From an uncultured Lachnospiraceae bacterium (GTDB lineage: Bacteria; Bacillota; Clostridia; Lachnospirales; Lachnospiraceae): 7,072 bases of DNA. Location of the stretch: contig CAKRNW010000108.1 of assembly GCA_934371505.1 (NCBI GenBank), positions 1 to 7,072 of the forward strand, given 5' to 3'. Every line of letters starts with the position of its first letter. Within the stretch, counting starts at the first letter, position 1. Below the pieces are notes generated by a model. That model saw nothing but the letters and a program-made list of their open reading frames with translations, did not search any database and was not told where the DNA came from. This document shows positions 1 to 5,355 of this stretch, in pieces. The translations under genes and the position numbers were made by a program.

Positions 1-335
1 GCCAGAATCCGGATGCTCTCCGCTCTCACTTCGATATCCCCGGTCTTTAAGTTCTCATTGGTGGCGCCGGAACGTCTGGTTACCGTACCTACCACAGCGA
101 TAACATACTCACTTCTAAGCTTTTCCGCCTTTGCAAAGTTCTCTGCTCCGCAGTCACTCTCTTCAAAAATAATCTGTAAAATGCCGGAACGGTCTCTTAA
201 ATCCACGAACACGATTCCGCCCTTATTTCTCTGTTTCTGTACCCATCCCATGACGGTAACTTTCTGTCCCTCATTGGCGATGGAAACCTCGGTACATCTG
301 TGGGTTCTCTTTAAACCCTGCATTGACTCTGCCAT
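1..335 (-). CDS. aspS: Aspartyl-tRNA synthetase, N-terminal part (cut by window edge)
   Basis: Class II aminoacyl-tRNA synthetase that charges tRNA-Asp (possibly also tRNA-Asn) in the cytoplasm. Only the first 111 codons are present; the gene continues beyond base 1. The visible part is the N-terminal OB-fold anticodon-binding domain: RTHRC near residues 10-14, VMGWVQKQRNKGG at about 28-40 and VFVDLRDRSGILQIIF at about 42-57, which match the bacterial AspRS pattern (GWV..RR..GG..F.DLRDR.G..Q). The catalytic core is outside the window, so AsnRS is a formal alternative, but the sequence and the hisS neighbour favour AspRS. The start is the ATG at 333-335, with GGGAGG seven bases upstream (343-348). 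It lies 17 bases after the hisS stop with no terminator between, so it is very likely cotranscribed with hisS, an arrangement common in Firmicutes. Confidence 0.93.
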   Translation of the reverse strand, partial: MAESMQGLKRTHRCTEVSIANEGQKVTVMGWVQKQRNKGGIVFVDLRDRSGILQIIFEESDCGAENFAKAEKLRSEYVIAVVGTVTRRSGATNENLKTGDIEVRAESIRIL

Positions 336-352
336 TTATCTGCCTCCCACGC

Positions 353-1612
353 TTATTTCAGCGGATTTTTATAGATTTCTTCAAACTGGTGGTAACCGTT
401 TGCCTCCAGCTGTTCCTTCTGGAACTTTTTGTTTTTATTCATGCGGACGATGAGAATCTGTTTCCCTTCCTCACGCTCCGTCTGTGCCTTCGCAATCACC
501 TCACACATCTGCTGGGTGGATAAGCCTTTTTCCAGTAAGTAAACCTTTCTGTCGGCGATGCCGGGCACCTGGAAACCGCTCTCCATGAGAAGGAGAATAA
601 TGCGCTCAAAGCCGATGGAGAAACCACAGGCAGGAACATCATTGCCGGTAAATCTGCCTACCATCTTATCGTAGCGTCCACCACCGCCGCAGGCAATGCC
701 CAGCTGGGGCATGGCAATCTCAAAAATCGTGCCGGTGTAATAACTCATGCCACGGACTAAGGTGGGGTCAAAGACCAGTTCAAAGTCGGAGGACTTCACC
801 GCACCCACGGATGCACGGATTTCTTTTAAGTTATTGGCAACTGCCTCGTCCAGATACCCGCCCAGCACATCGATGAGATATGCCACGCCGTCCTCTGCTG
901 CCTCTACACCGTGAAACAGTGACAGATATTTGTCAATGGATTCCTGGGCAAAGCCGTTTTCCTTTAACTCGGCTGCCACGCCATCCATGCCGATCTTGTC
1001 CATCTTATCCAGCGTGATGAATACGCTATCATACTGCTCCTCCGGGAAACCGCTGTAGGCAGCCATTGCCTTTAACATACGGCGGTCGTTGATTTTAATC
1101 TGAAAATCATGGAATCCCAGCTTGCCCAACGTGGTGGTGGTCGCCAGAATCAGCTCAATCTCCGCCAGGTTGGAGGGTTCTCCCAAAATATCAATATCAC
1201 ACTGCATGAACTGGCGGTAGCGTCCTTTCTGGGGACGGTCTGCACGCCATACGTTGCCAATCTGCAATGCTTTAAAGGGTGAGGGCAGTTCGTTGGCATG
1301 ATTGGAATAATACCGTACTAGCGGAACTGTCAAATCGTAGCGTAAGCCTCCATCAACCAAATCTGCCTCTGTCTGGGCTGTCTCCAGATTTAACTTCTCT
1401 CCACGCTTTAAAATCTTAAAAATCAGTTTCTCGTTGTCTCCACCCTGCTTGCTGGTCAGATTCTCAATGTGCTCCACACAGGGAGTCTCCATGGAAGTGA
1501 ATCCGAACTTCGCATAGGTTTCTTTAATCACACGGATTACATAATCCCGAATCTGCATTTCTGCCGGCATTACATCCTTCATTCCGGTGACAGGTTTCTT
1601 CGTCAGTGCCAT
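353..1612 (-). CDS. hisS: Histidyl-tRNA synthetase
   Basis: Class II synthetase that activates histidine and charges tRNA-His, 419 aa, close to the usual bacterial length of about 420. Visible motifs: DLTVPLVR at 93-100 (histidine/ATP pocket), motif 2 with GNVWRADRPQKGRYRQF at about 119-135, the HisRS signature LVRGMSYYTGTIFEI at 285-299, a GGGGRYD loop at 309-315 and motif 3 ACGFSIGFERI at 328-338 with its ATP-binding arginine. The C-terminal anticodon-binding domain from about 355 is compact and ends in a lysine-rich NKNKKFQKE segment. The signature reads GMSYY where many bacterial enzymes have GLDYY; I believe this is typical of the clostridial subgroup. I chose the ATG at 1610-1612 because GAGGAG sits seven bases upstream of it; the in-frame ATG at 1625-1627 lies upstream of that ribosome site. 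It has its own promoter at 1643-1671 and is followed by aspS. No T-box leader is visible. Confidence 0.97.
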   Translation of the reverse strand: MALTKKPVTGMKDVMPAEMQIRDYVIRVIKETYAKFGFTSMETPCVEHIENLTSKQGGDNEKLIFKILKRGEKLNLETAQTEADLVDGGLRYDLTVPLVRYYSNHANELPSPFKALQIGNVWRADRPQKGRYRQFMQCDIDILGEPSNLAEIELILATTTTLGKLGFHDFQIKINDRRMLKAMAAYSGFPEEQYDSVFITLDKMDKIGMDGVAAELKENGFAQESIDKYLSLFHGVEAAEDGVAYLIDVLGGYLDEAVANNLKEIRASVGAVKSSDFELVFDPTLVRGMSYYTGTIFEIAMPQLGIACGGGGRYDKMVGRFTGNDVPACGFSIGFERIILLLMESGFQVPGIADRKVYLLEKGLSTQQMCEVIAKAQTEREEGKQILIVRMNKNKKFQKEQLEANGYHQFEEIYKNPLK

Positions 1613-1642
1613 AATTTTGCTCCTCATTTTTTAATCCCATTT

Positions 1643-1671
1643 ATTTTACACTGAAACAAGGGTATTTTCAA
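1643..1671 (-). promoter_or_regulatory. Vegetative promoter of hisS-aspS
   Basis: On the minus strand TTGAAA (1666-1671) and TAAAAT (1643-1648) are separated by exactly 17 bases, five matches out of six to each sigma-A hexamer. Predicted transcription start is near 1636, giving a leader of only about 24 bases before the hisS ATG. The element lies in the 68-base gap behind the MATE stop codon, so hisS-aspS can be expressed independently of the transporter. No terminator is evident between the two, so read-through from the MATE gene is also possible. Confidence 0.7.
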
Positions 1672-1680
1672 GTGGGGGAT

Positions 1681-3030
1681 TCAAGCCTTTGTTTTCTGAT
1701 AAACCCTTTTCCAGATATGGCGGTAGAGGAAAAAGGATATCATGGCAGCGGTAATTTCTGTGATGACAAACGCCCACCAGACACCGGTAACGCCCACCTC
1801 ACGGCTTAACAGATAGGCTGCGGGAATAATCACCACCGCATAACGCATGAGGGAAACCACCAGAGAAGGCATCCCCTCCCCCAACGCCTCCAATGCCCCT
1901 GCACAGGTGACAGATACTGCAGATACTACAAAACCTAAGCTAATGACATGCAAAGCGGTGACACCAATGGCGATGGTATCGGGATTCTCTGTGAAAAGTC
2001 CGATAAGCTGCGCCGGAAGTAACCAGCAGCACACCGTTCCCAGTGCCATGATTCCCATGGTCAGTGCCAGTGTCAACCGGTAGATTTTTTCCACCCGCCT
2101 CTTTTCCCCAGCACCGTAGTTGTAGCCGATCAAGGGACGGATGCCCTGGATGATGCCGTTGGCAGGCAGATAAATAAAGGTCTGTAATTTATAGTACACG
2201 CCCAACACCAGCACATAGGTCTGGGAAAAACCGGAGAGAATTCCGTTTAAGGCAGAAATCAACAGGGAGGGCAATGCCATATTCAGGGTAGCAGGGATGC
2301 CGATGCCGTACATCTTGCCCCAGATGTCCCTGCTGACTCCCAGGCTTTTCCGGCTGACCGCCACCGGCAAGGGGTTTGTCCGGTCTAAAATCACATAGGC
2401 AAGAAGGGTCAGCACCTGTCCTGCTCCTGTTGCGACTGCGGCACCCCTGATTCCCATTCTGGGGAAAAAGCCGATGCCGAAGATTAACAAAGGGTCTAAT
2501 ACAATATTGGTCACAAAGCCCACCACCATGCAGAACATGGTTTCCTTCATTCTGCCCACTGCCTGGAAAATTTTCTCGTAGGCAATGCCAAGGGTGACTG
2601 CCACGGCAAATACAAAGACGATGTTGGCATAATCTACCCCCAGCTGAATCACGTTTGCATTCTGGGTAAAGGCACCCAGAAAGGCGGGCATGACAAGAAT
2701 ACTCAACAGCATCAGCAGGATTCCGTGTACTGCACTCAGTGCCAGTCCCTGGGTCGCTGCCTGATCTGCTTTTTCCTTCTGTCCTGCCCCCAGATAAAAG
2801 GCAATCATGGCATTCATGCCCACACCGAAGCCCACGCCAATGGAGGTCATCAGGTTCTGTGCCGGGAACACCAGGGATAAGGCAGTCATGGCGTCCTCGC
2901 TGAGCTTTGCCACAAAGTAGCTGTCCACAATGTTATACAGGGAATTGAATGCCATGGATAACACCATGGGCAGCGCCATAGATAGCACCAGCGGGAATAT
3001 TTTCTTTTCTTTCATAAATGTCTGGTCCAT
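1681..3030 (-). CDS. MATE-family multidrug/Na+ (H+) antiporter
   Basis: Predicted inner-membrane efflux protein of 449 aa, the usual size for the MATE family (440-480 aa, twelve membrane helices in two six-helix halves). The N-terminus, after a short MDQTFMKEKKIF segment, goes straight into helix 1 (PLVLSMALPMVLSMAFNSLY), followed by NIVDSYFVAKLSEDAMTALSL, the typical MATE region before helix 2. A second pseudo-repeat begins near GIGIPATLNMALPSLLISAL. The internal ANGIIQGIRPLIGYNYGAG segment is a recognisable MATE signature (..Q.....P..GYN.GA). It most resembles the MepA/DinF-like clostridial subgroup; the substrate cannot be predicted. The start is the ATG at 3028-3030, with GGAGG twelve bases upstream (3043-3047), rather long spacing. 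The frame stays open to ATG codons at 3072 and 3180, so longer forms are possible, but the extra residues are not MATE-like. A long structured leader with an intrinsic terminator precedes it. Confidence 0.93.
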   Translation of the reverse strand: MDQTFMKEKKIFPLVLSMALPMVLSMAFNSLYNIVDSYFVAKLSEDAMTALSLVFPAQNLMTSIGVGFGVGMNAMIAFYLGAGQKEKADQAATQGLALSAVHGILLMLLSILVMPAFLGAFTQNANVIQLGVDYANIVFVFAVAVTLGIAYEKIFQAVGRMKETMFCMVVGFVTNIVLDPLLIFGIGFFPRMGIRGAAVATGAGQVLTLLAYVILDRTNPLPVAVSRKSLGVSRDIWGKMYGIGIPATLNMALPSLLISALNGILSGFSQTYVLVLGVYYKLQTFIYLPANGIIQGIRPLIGYNYGAGEKRRVEKIYRLTLALTMGIMALGTVCCWLLPAQLIGLFTENPDTIAIGVTALHVISLGFVVSAVSVTCAGALEALGEGMPSLVVSLMRYAVVIIPAAYLLSREVGVTGVWWAFVITEITAAMISFFLYRHIWKRVYQKTKA

Positions 3031-3180
3031 ATTGCTTTGTTTCCTCCTCTTTGAAATGCTGCGGTGGATCATTTTAACGATACCATTCCTTTCCTCCGCA
3101 GTGCGTTTCCACGCAGAGCAAAAAAATACCACACAGCCGTAATGACTATGTGGCGAAAATATGCCCCTCTGCAGCGGCAT
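3031..3180 (-). CDS. Candidate leader ORF in frame with the MATE gene
   Basis: The ATG at 3178-3180 is preceded by AAGGAG, but with only three bases of spacing, which is short. The reading frame (50 codons, beginning MPLQRGIF, then a Cys/Phe-rich stretch CVVFFCSAWKR and a basic tail) contains no stop before the MATE ATG at 3030 and continues directly into it. The terminator lies within codons 10-21. It may be a regulatory peptide whose translation opens the terminator, or the ribosomes may run on into an N-terminally extended transporter. The basic, non-membrane composition is unlike a MATE N-terminus. I do not recognise a protein family. The short spacing and the masking of the Shine-Dalgarno and start by hairpins suggest low basal translation. 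Confidence 0.35.
3069..3086 (-). CDS. Five-codon mini-ORF (MVSLK) downstream of the leader terminator
   Basis: ATG at 3084-3086 with GGAGG at 3093-3097 and six bases between: the best-spaced ribosome site in the leader. It encodes MVSLK and stops at TGA 3069-3071. The stop overlaps an ATG (3070-3072) as ATGA, and that ATG is in frame with the MATE gene (42 bases ahead of its assigned start). Such overlaps are typical of translational coupling. The outer stem 3059-3064/3096-3101 covers two bases of the GGAGG. It could be a regulatory mini-peptide or chance; at five codons there is no coding evidence beyond the start and stop signals. Confidence 0.25.
   Translation of the reverse strand: MVSLK
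3120..3153 (-). terminator. Intrinsic terminator inside the MATE leader
   Basis: On the minus strand CCACATAG (3153-3146) pairs with CTGTGTGG (3136-3129) through eight pairs including one U-G, with a nine-base loop, followed by TA and seven consecutive T residues (3126-3120). It lies about 130 bases after the predicted start and 90 bases before the MATE ATG, so unless prevented it should stop transcription before the gene. Its 5' arm begins 25 bases after the first base of the leader ATG 3180, so a ribosome stalled in the first codons would block the hairpin. Confidence 0.72.
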
Positions 3181-3183
3181 ATT

Positions 3184-3235
3184 CTCCTTAAATGTACGCT
3201 GCGTGACAGCATCTTGCTATCACGCTGAAAAGGAG
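3184..3235 (-). repeat. Hairpin that can mask the leader Shine-Dalgarno
   Basis: GCGTGATAGCA (3225-3215) and TGCTGTCACGC (3211-3201) form an 11-bp stem with an AGA loop and one U-G pair. Outside it CUCCUU (3235-3230) is fully complementary to AAGGAG (3189-3184), so the whole segment can fold into one long structure that hides the ribosome site of the leader ATG. This is seen directly as complementarity; whether it folds in the cell is inference. Confidence 0.6.
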
Positions 3236-3290
3236 CTGCCCTGCAAAAGCAACATTGAAAAATCCACACCCTGAAGGGTTTTATGGGTCG

Positions 3291-3319
3291 ATTATAGTAA
3301 AATCGGGGTGGGATGTCAA
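3291..3319 (-). promoter_or_regulatory. Consensus promoter of the MATE transcript
   Basis: The minus strand carries TTGACA (3314-3319), a spacer of exactly 17 bases, and TATAAT (3291-3296): a perfect match to both sigma-A hexamers with ideal spacing. Predicted start is near 3284. Such a strong promoter ahead of an efflux gene fits control by a downstream terminator, not by weak initiation. Confidence 0.87.
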
Positions 3320-3484
3320 TATGGTTTTCTGTTCCGTTTTCACGACCTGGGAATCTGTGGACTGCGACCACATAGGACGGCTCATAAAATGCACTGCAAT
3401 TAAAAACTTTTTTTAATCGTACTTATACACCTATCTGCACAGGCAGGCAATCTTGTTTCGCCTATCCCGGAATTTTTCTAATGC
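3320..3484. other. Intergenic gap behind the phosphatase gene, no gene seen
   Basis: There are 165 bases between the MATE promoter and the phosphatase stop codon. I see no convincing ORF, RNA gene or canonical GC-rich terminator. The only structure is an AT-only inverted repeat (3399-3417) and a weak five-pair hairpin TGTGG/CCACA around 3356-3372. How the phosphatase transcript ends is therefore unclear. Confidence 0.5.
3399..3417. repeat. AT-only inverted repeat, possible weak terminator
   Basis: ATTAAAAA (3399-3406) and TTTTTAAT (3410-3417) are exact complements with a three-base loop. On either strand this gives an eight-pair A-U hairpin whose own arm supplies the U run. It could act as a weak bidirectional terminator for the phosphatase gene, or simply be AT-rich spacer; it is not GC-stabilised. 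Confidence 0.3.
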
Positions 3485-4090
3485 CTATGGTTCTTCATCC
3501 ACATAATCGAGAAGTTTCAGGTTCCCAGCTTTACATTCGATGACGGCAGTGGCACAGTTTCCCATATGGAAGTGCCAGAAATCACTGACGGGCACACCGG
3601 CGATGGGATTTAAAATGCTGCGGTTCAAGGCACCGTGGGCGACCACCAGCAGGGTTTCATACTTCCTTTCCAAAGGAAGAAGCACCTCTCTTACAAATTC
3701 CCCGGTTCTGGCATACAGTTTCTCAAGGGATTCTGCGTCCTCTCCCGGTGCGTAGTCTCCTGGATGTTTGAAGAAATTATAAATGGGACTGTTGGAGTCT
3801 TCCATCGTCTCCCGGTATCGCATCCCTTCCCACTTTCCGAAATTGATCTCTTTCAGGCGCTCGTCAGCAGTCAGTTGAATATTCCGCTTTCCGATTAAAA
3901 TTCGGGCGGTGTGCCTGGCTCGAATCAAAGGGGAGCAGAATGCCCGTTCAAAGGGTATCTGCTCCAATCGTTTTGCCGCCTTCTCCGCCTGGGCTACGCC
4001 GTTTTCGTTAATATCAATGTCAACCTGTCCCTGGAGCTTTGTCGCCCGGTTCCAGTCTGTCTCACCGTGTCTTACAAGGTAGATGTTCAT
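3485..4090 (-). CDS. Histidine phosphatase family protein (phosphoglycerate-mutase-like)
   Basis: Predicted cytoplasmic phosphatase of 201 aa in the branch-1 histidine phosphatase superfamily (GpmB/CobC/PhoE-like). The catalytic motif LVRHGETDWN is at residues 5-14 with the phospho-accepting His8. SPLIRARHTA at 53-62 supplies the phosphate-pocket Arg57, E81 in LKEINFGKWEG is the likely acid/base, and VVAHGALNR at 149-157 gives the second active-site His152. All four key residues are present, so it should be active; the substrate (phosphoglycerate, alpha-ribazole phosphate, sugar phosphate or nucleotide) cannot be told, and no cobalamin genes are nearby. The start is the ATG at 4088-4090 with GAGG eight bases upstream; a GTG at 4118-4120 is in frame but has no ribosome site. 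It is divergent from degV, has its own promoter at 4135-4163, and is separated from the MATE gene by that gene's promoter and leader. Confidence 0.92.
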   Translation of the reverse strand: MNIYLVRHGETDWNRATKLQGQVDIDINENGVAQAEKAAKRLEQIPFERAFCSPLIRARHTARILIGKRNIQLTADERLKEINFGKWEGMRYRETMEDSNSPIYNFFKHPGDYAPGEDAESLEKLYARTGEFVREVLLPLERKYETLLVVAHGALNRSILNPIAGVPVSDFWHFHMGNCATAVIECKAGNLKLLDYVDEEP

Positions 4091-4134
4091 TGTCCTGTCC
4101 TCGTTTTCCTTTATTGTCACATATCAGCAAGACG

Positions 4135-4163
4135 ATTATAGCACAAACGGAGTCTGCTATCTA
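4135..4163 (-). promoter_or_regulatory. Extended -10 promoter of the phosphatase gene
   Basis: The minus strand has TATAAT (4135-4140) preceded by TGC, an extended -10 (TGnTATAAT), and a 4/6 match TAGATA (4158-4163) with a 17-base spacer. Predicted start is near 4128, leaving a leader of about 38 bases to the ATG at 4090. Confidence 0.7.
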
Positions 4164-4165
4164 TA

Positions 4166-4187
4166 TAGGAAATCTAACGCTTTCCTA
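4166..4187. repeat. Inverted repeat in the divergent promoter region, possible operator
   Basis: TAGGAAA (4166-4172) and TTTCCTA (4181-4187) are perfect complements separated by eight bases. The element begins three bases upstream of the phosphatase -35 box and 62 bases upstream of the degV -35 box, a position suited to a dimeric regulator. No regulator gene is nearby; the operator role is only a suggestion. Confidence 0.35.
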
Positions 4188-4249
4188 CAACACTCTCCCC
4201 CTTCCACTGCGGCATTCCTCATTTCATTCCTGTTATCGCATTGTTTCCC

Positions 4250-4278
4250 GTGACAAAAAACAAATTTTTCTTTATAAT
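4250..4278 (+). promoter_or_regulatory. Promoter of degV
   Basis: GTGACA (4250-4255, 5/6 to consensus), a 17-base A/T-rich spacer and a perfect TATAAT (4273-4278). Predicted start is near 4285, so the leader before the degV ATG at 4325 is about 40 bases and A-rich. Confidence 0.78.
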
Positions 4279-4324
4279 AGAAATAATAGAAAACATAGAA
4301 AGCAAAAAGAAATGAGGTATTCCC

Positions 4325-5179
4325 ATGGTTAAGATTATTTCTGACAGTACCTGTGACCTTTCACCGGAACTGGTAGCAAAATACGATATTGATATACTGC
4401 CTCTCCATATTCTTTTGGGTGAGGATGAATTTGAGGATGGAAAGACGATTACTCCGGAACAGATTTTCAAATGGGTCGATGAGCACAGGACAACGCCCAA
4501 AACCTCTGCACCATCTCTGGCGGAAACCATTGAACTTTTCCGTCCTTATGTGGAGAGGAAGCAAGAAATCGTCTGCTTTTCTATTTCTTCCAGCATGTCG
4601 ACTTCCGGAAACGTGATGCGGCTTGCTGCGGAAGAATTAGAAGCATCTGCTCTGATCACCGTGATTGATTCTGCGAATCTCTCCACCGGAATCGGGCACC
4701 TTGTGATAGAAGCTGCCATTATGGCTAAAGAGGGGAAAACTGCTGCAGAGATTTCCACAGCTATGGAAAAGTTGAAGCCACTGGTTCGCGCCAGTTTCAT
4801 AGTGGATACCCTGACCTATCTGTATCGCGGTGGCCGTTGCAATGCCGTTGCCGCAATGGCAGGCAGTGTCTTAAAACTGCACCCTAAAATTGTGGTGGAA
4901 AATGGTGCTATGGATGCAAGCAGGAAATACCGTGGCAAATTAGCCTCTGTTATCCTTTCCTATGTAAAAGATATGGAAGAAGCTCTAAAAAATGCCAGAC
5001 CGGATCGGGTATTTATCACCCATTCAGGCTGTGATGCAGAAACTGTAAATGCAGTCCGCTCCTATCTGGAAAGTTTAGGTGTCTTTCAGGAAATTCTGGA
5101 AACCCGCGCCGGTGGCGTCATATCCAGTCACTGCGGTCCCGGCACATTGGGGGTTCTATTTGTTGCAACACATCCATAG
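4325..5179 (+). CDS. DegV family fatty-acid-binding protein
   Basis: DegV/FakB-type protein of 284 aa (family usual 275-290). Family knowledge: these cytoplasmic proteins bind a fatty acid and, as FakB, present it to the kinase FakA for acyl-phosphate formation in phospholipid synthesis. Visible motifs: SDSTCDL at 6-12 at the start of the N-terminal domain, TSAPS at 60-64 (the TS.PS carboxylate-binding loop), SSSMSTSGN at 88-96, LTYLYRGGRC at 163-172 (the L.YL.KGGR family signature) and SSHCGPGTLGV at 267-277 (the H.GPG..G signature whose residues contact the lipid head). The ATG at 4325 has GAGG seven bases upstream. It is monocistronic: own promoter at 4250-4278 and a hairpin just after the stop. 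FakA is not in the window; clostridia commonly carry several DegV paralogues, so the specific lipid or role is unknown. Confidence 0.95.
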   Translation: MVKIISDSTCDLSPELVAKYDIDILPLHILLGEDEFEDGKTITPEQIFKWVDEHRTTPKTSAPSLAETIELFRPYVERKQEIVCFSISSSMSTSGNVMRLAAEELEASALITVIDSANLSTGIGHLVIEAAIMAKEGKTAAEISTAMEKLKPLVRASFIVDTLTYLYRGGRCNAVAAMAGSVLKLHPKIVVENGAMDASRKYRGKLASVILSYVKDMEEALKNARPDRVFITHSGCDAETVNAVRSYLESLGVFQEILETRAGGVISSHCGPGTLGVLFVATHP

Positions 5180-5194
5180 GAGGCAAATACATCT

Positions 5195-5218
5195 CCTCCG
5201 CTGGCCAATCAGCGGAGG
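5195..5218. terminator. Strong hairpin between convergent genes, probable terminator without U-tract
   Basis: CCTCCGCTG (5195-5203) and CAGCGGAGG (5210-5218) form a perfect nine-pair GC-rich stem with a six-base loop, 15 bases after the degV stop. On the plus strand it is followed by GCTTTGG and on the minus strand by AGATGTATTT, so neither side has a proper U run. Placement between convergent genes argues for a bidirectional terminator or an RNA 3'-end stabiliser. On the minus strand the hairpin contains the stop codon of the small ORF at 5209-5337. Confidence 0.5.
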
Positions 5219-5337
5219 GCTTTGGATGCTGCGCTGTTTAAGTCTGCATACCGGTCATTGGCCGCAATACGGTCTTCCATCTCGATCAAGTTATAGAATA
5301 AATCTGTTAACTGGTCATTGATAATCTTTGTTCTCAG
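5209..5337 (-). CDS. Possible 42-codon small ORF or gene remnant
   Basis: After the PepSY stop the minus strand carries AGGAG followed, six bases on, by CTG (5335-5337), opening a frame of 42 codons to TGA at 5209-5211. The peptide is hydrophilic and looks helical: it includes INDQLTDLFYNLIEMED and then IAANDRYADLNSAASKALR. This has an amphipathic, protein-like composition unlike random sequence. No ATG is near the ribosome site; the first ATG (5278-5280) would leave 23 residues, and a TTG lies at 5287-5289. A TAA (5338-5340) directly precedes the CTG. It may be a CTG-initiated small protein cotranscribed with the PepSY gene, a gene whose ATG has mutated, or the 3' remnant of a larger gene. 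I do not recognise the family. Confidence 0.35.
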   Translation of the reverse strand: MRTKIINDQLTDLFYNLIEMEDRIAANDRYADLNSAASKALR

Positions 5338-5355
5338 TTACTTCTCCTGTCTGTC

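Larger units (their letters stand above)
3031..3284 (-). promoter_or_regulatory. Structured 5' leader / candidate attenuator of the MATE gene
   Basis: About 254 transcribed bases lie between the predicted start (near 3284) and the MATE ATG. In RNA order they hold: a small ACCC/GGGU hairpin (about 3268-3279); CUCCUU (3230-3235); an 11-bp hairpin (3201-3225); a Shine-Dalgarno AAGGAG (3184-3189) exactly complementary to that CUCCUU; an AUG at 3178-3180 inside an 8-bp hairpin (3158-3165 with 3176-3183); an intrinsic terminator (3120-3153); a UGCGU/ACGCA hairpin with GGAA loop (3102-3115); a hairpin with outer stem 3059-3064/3096-3101 around a five-codon ORF; and the MATE Shine-Dalgarno (3043-3047). 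A terminator between promoter and gene, with a ribosome start just ahead of it, is the layout of uORF-based attenuators known upstream of several Gram-positive antibiotic-resistance genes. I do not recognise a known riboswitch class. The structures are seen in the sequence; regulation and inducer are inferred. Confidence 0.65.

Noticed and set aside
13..453. Plus-strand frame across the aspS-hisS junction
   Set aside because: It is antisense to two clearly recognised synthetase genes and crosses their junction.
1628..1680. Terminator between the MATE gene and hisS
   Set aside because: Only a five-pair TGAAA/TTTCA complementarity with no U-tract; it coincides with the promoter hexamers.
3069..3371. 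100-codon minus-strand frame overlapping the MATE promoter and leader
   Set aside because: It spans the perfect promoter and the terminator, has no ribosome site at its start and an unconvincing composition. Only its last five codons (MVSLK) have a good Shine-Dalgarno.
3368..3375. CCACATAG matching the terminator 5' arm in inverted orientation
   Set aside because: It lies upstream of the MATE promoter, so it is not in the same transcript; an eight-base match is likely to be chance.
4091..4120. GTG at 4118-4120 as start of the phosphatase gene
   Set aside because: No ribosome site precedes it, while the ATG at 4090 has GAGG at good spacing and directly begins the usual MNIYLVRHGE N-terminus.
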